A stretch of 64,000 nt of DNA. Source: Paraburkholderia phenazinium. GTDB lineage: Bacteria > Pseudomonadota > Gammaproteobacteria > Burkholderiales > Burkholderiaceae. Under the pieces are notes generated by a model. That model was given only the letters and a program-made list of their open reading frames with translations. It was not told the origin of the DNA and ran no database searches. Shown here in pieces: positions 25,735 through 35,241 of this stretch; position 1 is the stretch's first letter, and each line of letters begins with the position of its first letter. The stretch is taken from assembly GCF_900141745.1 (NCBI RefSeq), contig NZ_FSRM01000001.1, forward strand, positions 496,001 through 560,000. The letters are read 5' to 3'. The position numbers and the translations under genes were made by a program.

Positions 25735-27368
25735 AGCCGACCATCGAGGAAATCCGCGCCAGCGACCTGACGCCGCTCGAACAGGAGCTGGCGCTGGCCT
25801 CGTTCGGCATGCACGCGCTGCCGCCCGAGCCGATGGAGTTGCCGAGTGCGCAGCCCGCGCCGCGGACGGCCGCCCCGCACGATCCTCGCCACGGTCACTC
25901 GGCCAGCGCGTTCGCCGCCGCGAGCCGCGATGCCGCGCCGTCTTCAGCGAAAGCCGCGGCTCGCCCTGCGCCGAACCCGGCGCTCGCCAACAACCCGCAC
26001 ATGAACGCCTGGCGTGACCATCTCGATGGACTGCGCGCCCGTAACGCGATTGCGCGGCCAATGCGCGCCTGCGGACGCCTGACACGGGCCGCGGGCCTCG
26101 TGCTCGAAGCGGTCGGGCTGCGCCTGTCGGTCGGCGCCGAAGTGATGATCGAACTGCCGCTGGGCAGCTCGCGGCCGATGGCGGAAGCCGAAGTCGTGGG
26201 CTTCGCCGGCGACAAGCTGTTCCTGATGCCGACCACCGAAGTGATCGGCCTCCTGCCTGGCGCACGCGTCTATCCGCTGGAAAGCGCACCGATCGCCGAT
26301 CCGATGGCGGGCGCGAAGCGTCTGCCGGTGGGCTGGGAACTGCTCGGCCGCGTACTCGATGCCTCCGGCCGGCCGCTCGACGGGCTCGGTCCGCTCGGCA
26401 CGAAAATGGACGCCCCGCTCTCCGCCCCGACCATCAATCCGCTTAACCGCGAGCCGATTCACAAGGTGCTCGACGTCGGCGTGCGCGCGATCAACGCGCT
26501 GCTGACGGTGGGCCGCGGCCAGCGCATGGGCCTGTTCGCCGGCTCCGGTGTCGGTAAATCGGTGCTGCTCGGCACGATGGCGCGCTACACCAGCGCCGAG
26601 GTAATCGTGATCGGCCTGATCGGCGAACGCGGCCGCGAAGTGAAGGAATTCATCGAACAGATTCTCGGTGAGGATGGCCTCGCGCGCTCGGTGGTGGTGG
26701 CCGCGCCAGCGGACGTCTCACCGCTTCTGCGGATGCAGGCCGCTGCCTACTCGACCTCGCTCGCCGAATACTTCCGCGATCAGGGCAAGCACGTGCTGCT
26801 GCTGATGGACTCGCTGACCCGCTACGCAATGGCCCAGCGCGAGATCGCCCTGGCGGTCGGCGAACCGCCGGCCACCAAGGGCTATCCGCCGTCCGTGTTC
26901 GCCAAGCTGCCGGCGCTCGTCGAGCGCACCGGCAATGGCCCGGCAGGCGGCGGATCGATTACGGCGTTCTACACGGTGCTGACCGAAGGCGACGACCAGC
27001 AGGACCCGATCGCCGACTCGGCGCGCGCGATTCTGGACGGCCACATCGTGCTGTCGCGTTCGCTGGCCGAAGCCGGGCACTATCCGGCAATCGACATCGA
27101 AGCCTCGATCAGCCGCGCGATGACTGCGCTGATCGACGAGCCGCACCTGGAGAAGACGCGGCTCTTCAAACAGATGCTGTCGCGTTACCAGCGTAACCGC
27201 GACCTGATCAATGTGGGCGCCTATTCGACGGGGCGCGACCAGTTACTCGATCGCGCGATCGCACTGTATCCGCGTATTGAAGCGTTTTTGCAACAAGGTT
27301 TCCGCGAATGTGCGGAATTTGACGCGAGTCTGAAGAGACTCGATGCGCTGTTTGCCCAAGGAGGCTGA
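25728..27368 (+). CDS. fliI: Flagellum-specific export ATPase FliI
   Basis: Hexameric ATPase at the export gate that unfolds substrates and releases chaperones, 546 aa. Motifs are the P-loop [31 protein letters not shown], Walker [21 protein letters not shown] and the C-terminal [20 protein letters not shown]. The N-terminus carries about 90 extra Ala/Pro/His-rich residues before the conserved [11 protein letters not shown] start, longer than the enteric protein of about 457 aa but common in this group. ATG at 25728 overlaps the fliH end. Confidence 0.96.
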   Translation: MVKPTIEEIRASDLTPLEQELALASFGMHALPPEPMELPSAQPAPRTAAPHDPRHGHSASAFAAASRDAAPSSAKAAARPAPNPALANNPHMNAWRDHLDGLRARNAIARPMRACGRLTRAAGLVLEAVGLRLSVGAEVMIELPLGSSRPMAEAEVVGFAGDKLFLMPTTEVIGLLPGARVYPLESAPIADPMAGAKRLPVGWELLGRVLDASGRPLDGLGPLGTKMDAPLSAPTINPLNREPIHKVLDVGVRAINALLTVGRGQRMGLFAGSGVGKSVLLGTMARYTSAEVIVIGLIGERGREVKEFIEQILGEDGLARSVVVAAPADVSPLLRMQAAAYSTSLAEYFRDQGKHVLLLMDSLTRYAMAQREIALAVGEPPATKGYPPSVFAKLPALVERTGNGPAGGGSITAFYTVLTEGDDQQDPIADSARAILDGHIVLSRSLAEAGHYPAIDIEASISRAMTALIDEPHLEKTRLFKQMLSRYQRNRDLINVGAYSTGRDQLLDRAIALYPRIEAFLQQGFRECAEFDASLKRLDALFAQGG

Positions 27369-27370
27369 CG

Positions 27371-27820
27371 ATGGCGAAACACTTTCCGATCAAGACGCTT
27401 ATTGGCCTCGCCCAGGACGATGTGGACGCCGCCGCGCAGCGCCTTGGCCGAGCCCAACGTGAGGCAAGTGAAGTGCAGGCGCAGCTCGACGCCTTGGTGC
27501 GCTACCGCGACGAATACCACTCCCGCTTCACGACGACCGCCCAAAGCGGGATGCCGGCCGGCAACATGCGCAACTTCCAGGCTTTCATCGATACGCTCGA
27601 CGCCGCCATCGAACAGCAGCGCAAGCTGTTGAACGCAGCGAACGCGCGCGTCGAAGCGGCGAAGCCGGAGTGGCAGCGTCACAAACAGAAGCTAGGCTCT
27701 TACGAAGTACTGCAGGCACGCGGCGAAGCAGCGGAAGCGCAGCAAACGGCGCGCCGTGAACAACGCGATGCAGATGAACACGCCGCGCGCATTCTCAGGA
27801 TGCGCGCCGAGGGTGCATAA
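27371..27820 (+). CDS. fliJ: Flagellar export chaperone FliJ
   Basis: A 149-aa all-helical coiled-coil protein that links FliI to the gate protein FlhA and escorts chaperones. It opens MAKHFPIKTLIGLAQDDVDA and continues with long heptad-like helices (REASEVQAQLDALVRYRDEY; AAIEQQRKLLNAANARVEAA). The start is 2 bp after fliI, with CAAGGAGG as ribosome site. Identification rests on order, length and helical character as well as sequence. Confidence 0.92.
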   Translation: MAKHFPIKTLIGLAQDDVDAAAQRLGRAQREASEVQAQLDALVRYRDEYHSRFTTTAQSGMPAGNMRNFQAFIDTLDAAIEQQRKLLNAANARVEAAKPEWQRHKQKLGSYEVLQARGEAAEAQQTARREQRDADEHAARILRMRAEGA

Positions 27821-27895
27821 CCCGCAAGCGAGCACGACAGCTCGACCGGGAGCAGCCGGAACTTGACCGGATTTACCGGATAGACAGGATCAACC

Positions 27896-29542
27896 ATGTC
27901 GCCACTTTCATATATCAGTTCGCTATTCGGCTCGTCGAACAGCACGCCGGGCAGTTCGCCGTCGGACTCTGCGAGCGCGCAACTGTTCTCGCAGACCCTG
28001 CAACAGAGCATGGAGGCGCAGACCGAAGCCGCGCAGAACGCAAGCGACGCGCAGAACCAGCCGACGCCGACACCCCCGACACCCTATTCACCGCCGACGC
28101 CGTCGGACCCGTCGTATTCCGCGAGCACGCAGAGCGCCTCGCAGCCGGACGCCCAGGCACCGGACAGCGCGGATGACAGCAGCGACAGCACGAGCGACGC
28201 AAGCAACACCAGCAATAGTTCGAGCAGCGCCGGCAGCACCGCTAGCGCCGACGGTTCGAGCAGCACAAGCGGCGCCAGCGGTACGAGCGGCAGTTCCAGT
28301 ACCAGCAATGCCAACGGTGCGAACGGTGCCAACAGCAGCGGCACTAACTCGGCGAGCTCCTCGAGCAACACGCAGCAGGCGAGCGGCAACGGCAACGCGA
28401 AGGGCACGACGGCACAGCAGGACAGCGACGGATCGAACGATGCCGCGAGCACGACGACAGCGTCGTCGGTACTGGCGCAGTTGCAGGCACAGCTTCAGGC
28501 CAGCGCCAACGCGAGCGCCGGCGGCACGAACACACAGACAACCGGCGACGCCGGCACGACGTTGACGGACGGCACGACCGCGCAGGGCGCGAAAGACAGC
28601 GACAAGGCGGACGGCACGCACCACGGCAAGCGCCTGGCCTCGGCAGACGGAAAGACGGCCAACGACGCGCTGCAGGCGGCGCTGGCAGCACTCAACGGCA
28701 CGCAGGGTGCAGTGCCGGCCCAGGCCACGAACGCCGGCAATGCGACGACGGGCGCAGCGGGATCGAACGACGACACCGACCTGTCGGTGAGCGCCTCGAA
28801 GAGCGACAAGAACTCGGCAAGCAACACGCTTCTGGGCGATGCGAAGCTCAAGCAGGGCGACAAGACCGATCCGACTGCGGTCACGACGACGAGCCCGACG
28901 GACACAGCGGCCAGGGATGCAGCCGATGCGCTGGCATTGACGGGCATGGCGAACACACAGGACAGCCTGTCGAGTTTGAAGGGCACGGCGGACGCAGCGA
29001 ACGCGGCGCTGGCCGCGAGCCAGGCTGCGGCGAGCGCATCGACGGCAACGACGGCCACTCAGGGCACGAACCCGGCAACGACCGCGGCGGCCGCGAGCAC
29101 GTTGGGACCGGAGGTGGGCACGTCGGATTGGGAAGAAGCTTTGGGACAGAAGGTGGTGTTTTTGTCGAACGCACATCAACAGAGTGCTGAGTTGACACTG
29201 AACCCGAAGGACCTGGGACCACTTCAGGTGGTGTTGCAGGTTGCCGATAACCATGCACATGCGTTGTTTGTTTCGCAGCATCCGCAGGTACGGGAGGCCG
29301 TTGAGGCGGCGTTGCCGAAGTTGCGGGAGGCGATGGAGCAGAACGGTATAGGGTTGGGGAGTGCCTCCGTCACTGATGGGTTTGCCAGGCAGACTGGGCA
29401 GCAGGGGCAGTCGTCGGCCAATGGGGCGAGGAATGGCTCTGCCAGTGGGGTTGCCTCCGGCGGGGATGATGACGGAGATTCCACTGCTGTCGCTAATGTT
29501 GCCGTTCGGCGGACTGTGGGGCTTGTGGATACGTTTGCTTGA
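27896..29542 (+). CDS. fliK: Flagellar hook-length control protein FliK (canonical)
   Basis: Secreted molecular ruler that stops hook growth at its set length, 548 aa. The first about 400 residues are extremely Ser/Thr/Asn/Gly/Ala-rich (the ruler and export part). The C-terminal domain is typical: WEEALGQKVVFLSNAHQQSA, ELTLNPKDLGPLQVVLQV and SQHPQVREAVEAALPKLREA. It directly follows fliJ, the normal FliK position. The low-complexity codons give a biased base pattern and several long shadow frames. A second FliK-like protein lies at 19007-20614. Confidence 0.93.
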   Translation: MSPLSYISSLFGSSNSTPGSSPSDSASAQLFSQTLQQSMEAQTEAAQNASDAQNQPTPTPPTPYSPPTPSDPSYSASTQSASQPDAQAPDSADDSSDSTSDASNTSNSSSSAGSTASADGSSSTSGASGTSGSSSTSNANGANGANSSGTNSASSSSNTQQASGNGNAKGTTAQQDSDGSNDAASTTTASSVLAQLQAQLQASANASAGGTNTQTTGDAGTTLTDGTTAQGAKDSDKADGTHHGKRLASADGKTANDALQAALAALNGTQGAVPAQATNAGNATTGAAGSNDDTDLSVSASKSDKNSASNTLLGDAKLKQGDKTDPTAVTTTSPTDTAARDAADALALTGMANTQDSLSSLKGTADAANAALAASQAAASASTATTATQGTNPATTAAAASTLGPEVGTSDWEEALGQKVVFLSNAHQQSAELTLNPKDLGPLQVVLQVADNHAHALFVSQHPQVREAVEAALPKLREAMEQNGIGLGSASVTDGFARQTGQQGQSSANGARNGSASGVASGGDDDGDSTAVANVAVRRTVGLVDTFA

Positions 29543-29560
29543 TGTTTGGGGTTTGGGTTT

Positions 29561-30210
29561 GCCTGCGCGGCGCTTTGGTGGTTGTTCTTGCTGCTTTGGC
29601 CTTTCCTTGCATTCTTATTGGTCTATTAGCTTCGCCCCTGTGCGGGGCGGCACTTACTTTCTTTGCCGCCGCAAAGAAAGTAAGCAAAGAAAGCGGGCTT
29701 GCAACCGCCAGCCTGTAGGTGTCCACCACTGACATGAAGTCGTAGTGGTCCGCGCACGAAATGTGCGCTCGCACCACCCCCGTCAGTGACAAAGCATTCA
29801 TCCACCCCACTCCGCACGACGTGCGTCGCGGATGGGTCTGCCTGGGAAGGCGGGGCAAGTACCACGGGTGTTGGTTTTTCGGCCGTGGCGGCGCAGTGCG
29901 CCTACCGCTGTGCCCCGCAGACGGAAGTTATGCCCGACGGCGGGCGCGTAGCGCAACGCTGGAGCGGATGAGTGCTGTGTCATTAACGGGGGTGGTGCGA
30001 GAGCGCAATGCGTGCGCGGACCACTCTGGCTTCATGCCAGCGGGGGACACCTACAGGCTAGCGGTTGCAAGCCCGCTTTCTTTGCTTACTTTCTTTGCGG
30101 CGGCAAAGAAAGTAAGTGCCGCCCCGCACAGGGGCATCGCTAATAGACCGATAAGACAGCAAGGAAAGGCCAAAGCAGCAAGAACAACCACCAAAGCGCC
30201 GCGCAGGCAA
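29561..30210. repeat. Long inverted-repeat element between fliK and fliL
   Basis: This fills the 789-bp gap 29543-30331. Arms of about 230 bp (29561-29790 and 29977-30210) are reverse complements at most positions, e.g. GCCTGCGCGGCGCTTTGGTGG against its complement at 30190-30210. Similarity fades toward a 185-bp centre. Each arm contains a perfect 14-bp-stem hairpin, CTTACTTTCTTTGC / GCAAAGAAAGTAAG, at 29653-29684 and 30085-30116, with loops CGCC and GGCG. The open frames across it are not credible genes (no ribosome site, Arg/His-rich shadow composition). It resembles a non-autonomous intergenic repeat family; no transposase or clear target duplication is visible. Confidence 0.85.
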
Positions 30211-30331
30211 AAAAACACCGCAAAACCACAAACCGAAGGAATACCCCCCAAACCCCCTTCTTTTCGACCCATCGCGCGAAGCGCACCTGAACAACAATTC
30301 ACCATACCAGCACTGAGGCAAGCAAGCACCC

Positions 30332-30847
30332 ATGGCATCGACGACCGCAAACCAGCAAGGCACTGTTCAGCCGGCCACTCCTGGCCCGATGAAACGCATC
30401 ATCCTGATCGTGCTGATCGCGCTTATCGCCGCAGGCGCGGCCGCCGGCGGCACATGGTTCTTCATGGCCCATCGGGAAGCCGCCCCCGCTCCAGCTCAAG
30501 CCGCCGCAGCGGCACCCGCGGCCCAGGCCGTGCCGGTGTTCTTCCCGCTCGAACCCATGACCGTCAACCTTCAATCAGATGACGGCCAGCAACACTATCT
30601 GCGCATCGGTCTCACGCTCAAGCTGAATGACCCCAAGGTCCAGCAACAGCTCACCGACCATATGCCGGAAGTCCGCAGCCGCGTCCTGCTCGCGCTGTCG
30701 AACAAACACCCGGACGATCTCGCGCCCCTCGAAGGCAAGCGCGCGCTCGCAACCGAACTCAAGACGCTGATCGAACAGCCGAACGATAAGGGCGCTGCGC
30801 CCATCTCGATCGATGACGTGCTGTTCACCGAATTCGTCGTGCAGTGA
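30332..30847 (+). CDS. fliL: Flagellar basal-body associated protein FliL
   Basis: Single-pass inner-membrane protein of 171 aa that surrounds the stator and supports torque. One membrane helix at about residues 23-45 (IILIVLIALIAAGAAAGGTW), an Ala/Pro linker, then the periplasmic FliL domain: FFPLEPMTVNLQSDDGQQHY, LRIGLTLKLNDP and MPEVRSRVLLALSNKHPDDL. It restarts the fli operon after the inverted-repeat element. It probably has its own promoter between 30210 and 30331, but none is clear by eye. Confidence 0.94.
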   Translation: MASTTANQQGTVQPATPGPMKRIILIVLIALIAAGAAAGGTWFFMAHREAAPAPAQAAAAAPAAQAVPVFFPLEPMTVNLQSDDGQQHYLRIGLTLKLNDPKVQQQLTDHMPEVRSRVLLALSNKHPDDLAPLEGKRALATELKTLIEQPNDKGAAPISIDDVLFTEFVVQ

Positions 30848-30902
30848 CGCCGCGTAACGCTGCTGCCATCATCAACCGCCAAGGGACGCACGAGGAATAG
30901 GA

Positions 30903-31901
30903 ATGGGCCACGAAGAGTTCATGTCCCAGGAGGAGGTCGATGCACTCCTCAAGGGCGTAACCGGCGAGTCCGACTCGGAAGCCGAGCAGTCAGATCGCTC
31001 AGGTGTCCGGCCGTACAACATCGCCACGCAGGAACGCATCGTCCGCGGCCGGATGCCCGGCCTCGAAATCATCAACGACCGCTTCGCGCGTCTGTTGCGC
31101 GTGGGTATCTTCAACTTCATGCGCCGTACCGCGGAAATTTCCGTCGGCCCGGTGAAGGTGGTGAAGTACAGCGAATTCACGCGCAATCTGCCGATCCCGA
31201 CCAACCTGAACCTGGTCCACGTGAAGCCGTTGCGCGGCACCTCGCTCTTCGTGTTCGACCCGAATCTGGTGTTCTTCGTGGTCGACAACCTGTTCGGCGG
31301 TGACGGGCGCTTCCACACCCGCGTCGAAGGCCGCGATTTCACGGCCACCGAACAGCGCATCATCAGCAAGCTGCTCAACCTCGTGTTCGAGCACTACACG
31401 AATTCATGGAAGAGCGTTCGCCAGCTGCAGTTCGAGTTTGTGCGCTCCGAAATGCACACGCAGTTCGCCAACGTCGCGACGCCGAACGAAATCGTCATCG
31501 TCACGCAGTTCTCGATCGAGTTCGGCACCACCGGCGGCACGCTGCACATCTGCATGCCGTACTCGATGATCGAGCCGATCCGCGACGTCCTGTCGTCGCC
31601 GATCCAGGGTGAAGCTGTCGACGTCGACCGCCGCTGGGTGCGTGTGCTGTCGCAGCAGGTGCAAGCCGCGGAAGTCGAACTGAGTGCCGATCTCGCGCAG
31701 ATCCCGATCACGTTCGAGCAGATCCTGAACATGCGCAAAGGCGATGTGCTGCCGATCAATATCCCCGAACACATCACCGCGAAGGTGGATGGAGTGCCGG
31801 TGATGGAATGCGGCTACGGTATTTTCAATGGTCAATATGCGTTGCGGGTCCAGAAAATGATCAGCGCAGCGGACACGATTAAGGATGGTGGATATGACTG
31901 A
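30903..31901 (+). CDS. fliM: Flagellar motor switch protein FliM
   Basis: C-ring protein of 332 aa and receiver of CheY-P. The N-terminal CheY-P binding peptide is MGHEEFMSQEEVDALLKGVT, followed by the CheC-like middle domain (RTAEISVGPVKVVKYSEFTR; PNEIVIVTQFSIEFG) and the SpoA C-terminal domain that pairs with FliN. GAGGAATAGGA upstream of the ATG contains a ribosome site. It overlaps the start of fliN. All features are canonical. Confidence 0.97.
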   Translation: MGHEEFMSQEEVDALLKGVTGESDSEAEQSDRSGVRPYNIATQERIVRGRMPGLEIINDRFARLLRVGIFNFMRRTAEISVGPVKVVKYSEFTRNLPIPTNLNLVHVKPLRGTSLFVFDPNLVFFVVDNLFGGDGRFHTRVEGRDFTATEQRIISKLLNLVFEHYTNSWKSVRQLQFEFVRSEMHTQFANVATPNEIVIVTQFSIEFGTTGGTLHICMPYSMIEPIRDVLSSPIQGEAVDVDRRWVRVLSQQVQAAEVELSADLAQIPITFEQILNMRKGDVLPINIPEHITAKVDGVPVMECGYGIFNGQYALRVQKMISAADTIKDGGYD

Positions 31902-32355
31902 GCTGAATGCATCGCCGGAGAAGGAATTGCCGGCAAGCGAGGCGCAACTGGCGGGCATGGAAGCCGTCTCCGACGACAATGCGCTCGACGACTGGGCCAG
32001 CGCGCTCGCCGAGCAGAACGACAACAGCGCCGTCAACGCGACGACCGCCGGCGTGTTCCAGCCGCTCTCGAAAGTTGAACCGAACACGACGCGCAACGAC
32101 ATCGACATGATCCTGGACATTCCGGTCCAGATGACTGTCGAACTCGGCCGCACCAAGATCGCTATCCGCAACCTGCTGCAACTCGCGCAGGGCTCGGTGG
32201 TGGAGCTCGACGGCCTCGCCGGCGAGCCGATGGACGTGCTGGTGAACGGCTGTCTGATCGCGCAGGGTGAAGTCGTGGTCGTCAACGACAAGTTCGGCAT
32301 CCGCCTGACCGACATCATCACGCCGTCCGAACGCATCCGGAAGCTGAATCGATGA
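31894..32355 (+). CDS. fliN: Flagellar motor switch protein FliN
   Basis: C-ring protein of 153 aa, a partner of FliM and dock for FliH. A variable acidic N-terminus (about 65 residues) is followed by the conserved SpoA domain: DMILDIPVQMTVELGRTKIA, LLQLAQGSVVELDGLAGEPM and GEVVVVNDKFGIRLTDIITP. The ATG at 31894 lies inside the fliM end (8-bp overlap); an ATG at 31885 is possible but sits on the ribosome site. The stop overlaps the fliO start by 4 bp (ATGA). Confidence 0.96.
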   Translation: MTELNASPEKELPASEAQLAGMEAVSDDNALDDWASALAEQNDNSAVNATTAGVFQPLSKVEPNTTRNDIDMILDIPVQMTVELGRTKIAIRNLLQLAQGSVVELDGLAGEPMDVLVNGCLIAQGEVVVVNDKFGIRLTDIITPSERIRKLNR

Positions 32356-33023
32356 AACGCCTTGCCGGGCGCAGTGCGCGCCTTAGTGGGCGCAACGGTG
32401 CGCACCGGCGGTCAGCCAGTCACGCCGGCAACGGCGTCGCGGCACTTGCAGCCGCTCGCGGCTTCGGAAACGCCGCAACTGCCCTCGCCTTTCTCCTGAG
32501 CACGCCGCTTGCCCTCGTTCCGGCGAGCGCCGCTGCCGCCGATATGAATGCGGTCAACCATCCCGCCCAGGTCGCCTCCGGCGTCGGCGCGGGCGCGGCG
32601 GTGCCGTCGCTCGGGGTCGGCGCGGTGCTGCAAACCGTTCTCGGCCTGCTGGTCGTAATCGGCCTGGTGTTTGCCTGTGCCTGGCTCGCACGCCGCTTCG
32701 GCCTGCAACCTGGCAGCCGCGGCGGTCTCGTGAAGACCATCGGCGGCGCCTCGCTGGGCGGCAAGGAGCGCGTCGCGGTCGTCGAGATCGGCGATACATG
32801 GCTCGTACTCGGCGCGGCACCCGGCAATGTGCGCCTGCTGCACACCATGCCGGCCGGCTCGGCTGCCGGTGCAGGTGTGGGTTTGAGCACGGCAGCCTCA
32901 GGCGATCCGCTGCAGCCAGGCGCTGGCGGCGCACTGCCGGGCACCTTCGGACAACGCTTTCGCGACGCCTTGAAAGGCGAAGTGGGCAAACGTTTCAACC
33001 GGCCGAACGGCGGGGATCAGTAA
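32352..33023 (+). CDS. fliO: Flagellar export apparatus assembly protein FliO
   Basis: Membrane chaperone for the FliP gate ring, 223 aa. An N-terminal signal-like segment (TALAFLLSTPLALVPASAAA) is followed by a periplasmic stretch, then a transmembrane helix VLQTVLGLLVVIGLVFACAW and the conserved GLQPGSRGGLVKTIGGASLGGKERVAV-type FliO domain (short motifs SLGGKERVAVVEIGDTWLVL). The C-terminal tail is Gly/Ala-rich. It overlaps fliN by ATGA and abuts fliP directly. Confidence 0.92.
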   Translation: MKRLAGRSARLSGRNGAHRRSASHAGNGVAALAAARGFGNAATALAFLLSTPLALVPASAAAADMNAVNHPAQVASGVGAGAAVPSLGVGAVLQTVLGLLVVIGLVFACAWLARRFGLQPGSRGGLVKTIGGASLGGKERVAVVEIGDTWLVLGAAPGNVRLLHTMPAGSAAGAGVGLSTAASGDPLQPGAGGALPGTFGQRFRDALKGEVGKRFNRPNGGDQ

Positions 33024-33878
33024 ATGCAGTCCAGTCAACAGTCAGCGCGCCGCGAGCACGCAGCCTCGAGCCGCGCATCCGCTCCCAGCCAGCGCAGTTT
33101 CCTTTCGACGCTGTTCGCCACGCTGCGGCGCTGCTTCGCGCTCGCGATACCGGTGCTGCCGATCCTGCTGATCGCCATGCCGTCGCTCACCTGCGCGCAG
33201 ACCGCCGGCCTGCCCGCCTTCAATACCAGCCCGGGGCCGAACGGCGGCACGACCTATTCGCTGAGTGTGCAGACGATGCTGCTGCTCACGATGCTGTCGT
33301 TCCTGCCGGCCATGGTGCTGATGATGACGAGCTTCACGCGCATCATCATCGTGCTGTCGCTGCTGCGCCAGGCACTCGGCACCACCACCACGCCGCCTAA
33401 CCAGGTGCTGGTCGGACTCGCGCTGTTTCTTACGCTGTTCATCATGTCGCCGGTGCTGAACAAGGCCTACACCGACGGTTACAAGCCTTTCTCGGACGGC
33501 ACGTTGCCGATGGATCAGGCGGTCAACCGCGGCCTCGCGCCGTTCAAGACCTTCATGCTGCGGCAGACGCGCGAATCCGATCTGGCGCTGTTCGCCCGCA
33601 TTTCGCATGCACCGCCGATGCAGGGTCCCGAAGACGTGCCGTTGCCCCTGCTCGTGCCGGCGTTCGTGACGAGCGAGCTGAAAACCGGCTTCCAGATCGG
33701 CTTCACCATCTTCATTCCGTTCCTCATCATCGACATGGTGGTGGCTAGCGTGCTGATGTCGATGGGGATGATGATGGTGTCGCCCGCGACGATCTCGTTG
33801 CCGTTCAAGCTGATGCTGTTCGTGCTGGTCGACGGCTGGCAATTGCTGATCGGCTCGCTCGCGCAAAGCTTCAGCTAA
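33024..33878 (+). CDS. fliP: Flagellar export gate protein FliP
   Basis: Core of the export gate (five FliP, four FliQ, one FliR), 284 aa. A cleavable signal sequence is at about residues 35-58 ([21 protein letters not shown]), preceded by an unusually long, Arg/Ser-rich leader. Then come the FliP motifs [40 protein letters not shown] and [20 protein letters not shown] with the M-rich gate loop. Start and fliO stop are adjacent. An ATG further inside would shorten the leader; family similarity begins around the signal. Confidence 0.95.
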   Translation: MQSSQQSARREHAASSRASAPSQRSFLSTLFATLRRCFALAIPVLPILLIAMPSLTCAQTAGLPAFNTSPGPNGGTTYSLSVQTMLLLTMLSFLPAMVLMMTSFTRIIIVLSLLRQALGTTTTPPNQVLVGLALFLTLFIMSPVLNKAYTDGYKPFSDGTLPMDQAVNRGLAPFKTFMLRQTRESDLALFARISHAPPMQGPEDVPLPLLVPAFVTSELKTGFQIGFTIFIPFLIIDMVVASVLMSMGMMMVSPATISLPFKLMLFVLVDGWQLLIGSLAQSFS

Positions 33879-33922
33879 CCCGGCGCACCCGCCTAACCCT
33901 CACCGCTTACGGCCTATTCATC

Positions 33923-34192
33923 ATGACACCCGAATCAGTCATGGCACTGGCGCACCAGGCGATGTACGTCGCCGTGCTGCTGGCCGCACCGCTCCTGCTC
34001 GTGGCGCTCGTCGTCGGTCTGGTGATCAGCCTGTTCCAGGCCGCCACGCAGATCAACGAAGCGACGCTGTCGTTCATTCCCAAGCTGCTGGCGATCGCCG
34101 TCACGCTCGTGATTGCCGGCCCGTGGATGCTGTCGACCATGCTCGACTATCTGCGCCAGATGCTGACCAACATCCCGACGCTCGCCAACTGA
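33923..34192 (+). CDS. fliQ: Flagellar export gate protein FliQ
   Basis: Two-helix membrane protein of 89 aa, exactly the family length: PESVMALAHQAMYVAVLLAA, then LVVGLVISLFQAATQINEAT (the conserved QAxTQI motif) and IAVTLVIAGPWMLSTMLDYL. Part of the FliPQR gate. It lies 44 bp after fliP and 34 bp before fliR. Confidence 0.96.
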   Translation: MTPESVMALAHQAMYVAVLLAAPLLLVALVVGLVISLFQAATQINEATLSFIPKLLAIAVTLVIAGPWMLSTMLDYLRQMLTNIPTLAN

Positions 34193-34226
34193 GCCTGCTG
34201 AGCCCACTGAACATCAGGCGTCCATC

Positions 34227-35009
34227 ATGTTTTCCGTCACCTATGCGCAGCTGAACACGTGGATGGCCTCGTTTCTGTGGCCGCTCGTGCGCATTCTCGC
34301 GTTGGTGGCAACCGCGCCGGTGTTCGGTAACGCAGCGCTCTCGACGCCGGTGAAGATCGGCCTGTCGAGCTTTATCACACTTATCGTCGCGCCGACGCTC
34401 GCCCCGCTGCCGCAAGTCACCGTCTTCTCGGCGATGGGCGTGTGGATTATCGTGAACCAGTTCGTGATCGGCGCCGCCCTCGGCCTGACCATGCAGATCG
34501 TCTTCACCGCGATTCAAGCGACCGGCGAATTCGTCGGACTCGGCATGGGTCTCGGCTTCGCGACGTTCTTCGATCAGGAGGCGAGCGGCTCGAGCGCGGT
34601 GCTCTCGAGTTACATGAACGTCTTCTCGATGCTGGTGTTTTTGGTGCTCGATGGGCACCTGCAGATGATAAGCGCGCTGGTCGTCACCTTCCAGACACTG
34701 CCGATCTCAGCTGACCTGCTTGGCTCGGCTGGCTGGCGCACGCTGGCAGGATGGGGCGGGACGATCTTTTCGATGGGGCTGCTGTTGTCGCTGCCGGTGG
34801 TCGCTGCACTGCTGATCGCCAACCTCTCGCTCGGCATTCTCAACCGCGCGGCGCCGCAAATCGGCGTATTCCAGATCGGCTTTCCGCTGACGATGCTGGT
34901 CGGCATGCTGCTGCTGCAGTTGATGGTACCGAACATGATCCCGTTCTTCGCGCGGATGTTCGATCTGGGGATTGACCAGATGGGGCGGGTGGCGGCGGGG
35001 TTGCGGTAG
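34227..35009 (+). CDS. fliR: Flagellar export gate protein FliR
   Basis: Single-copy gate component with about six membrane helices, 260 aa. It starts MFSVTYAQLNTWMASFLWPL and contains GAALGLTMQIVFTAIQATGE, MGLGFATFFDQEASGSSAVL, SLPVVAALLIANLSLGILNR and GFPLTMLVGMLLLQLMVPNM, all standard. It closes the rightward fli operon; a strong intrinsic terminator follows at 35079. Confidence 0.96.
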   Translation: MFSVTYAQLNTWMASFLWPLVRILALVATAPVFGNAALSTPVKIGLSSFITLIVAPTLAPLPQVTVFSAMGVWIIVNQFVIGAALGLTMQIVFTAIQATGEFVGLGMGLGFATFFDQEASGSSAVLSSYMNVFSMLVFLVLDGHLQMISALVVTFQTLPISADLLGSAGWRTLAGWGGTIFSMGLLLSLPVVAALLIANLSLGILNRAAPQIGVFQIGFPLTMLVGMLLLQLMVPNMIPFFARMFDLGIDQMGRVAAGLR

Positions 35010-35078
35010 GCGTGGTAGACCCGGTCGCAGGGACCGCGGGTTGTTGACCGGTCTTCTGGACAACTCACCACTATGTAG

Positions 35079-35108
35079 AAGGCGCGACCGGGTCGCGCCT
35101 TTTCTTTT
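35079..35108 (+). terminator. Intrinsic terminator of the fliL-fliR operon
   Basis: AAGGCGCGAC (35079-35088), a 3-nt loop, and GTCGCGCCTT (35092-35101) form a perfect 10-bp stem followed by TTTCTTTTTC. It stands 70 bp past the fliR stop. Confidence 0.9.
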
Positions 35109-35182
35109 TCGGCTTCGGGATTCTCAAGTCCGCTCTCACGATCGCAAACGACGACGGGATCGCGAACCCGCCTTTGCAAATT

Positions 35183-35212
35183 TTGACAGTTGCGTATCAA
35201 CGCTGCCATACA
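35183..35212 (+). promoter_or_regulatory. Possible promoter for the hcp remnant
   Basis: A perfect -35 TTGACA at 35183-35188 is followed after 18 bp by CATACA (3/6 match to TATAAT). The -10 is poor, but the ribosome site GGGGA at 35231 and the ATG at 35242 are well placed downstream. Confidence 0.3.
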
Positions 35213-35241
35213 TTCACATCTCTTAACGATGGGGATTCTGT

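Noticed and set aside
28088..29281. Long antisense frame opposite fliK
   Set aside because: Its Arg/Ala/Val repeats mirror the Ser/Thr/Ala-rich codons of the FliK ruler; not a gene.
29761..30582. 273-codon frame running through the inverted repeat into fliL
   Set aside because: Begins inside one repeat arm, crosses the other and overlaps fliL in a different frame; no conserved features. It is a by-product of the repeat.
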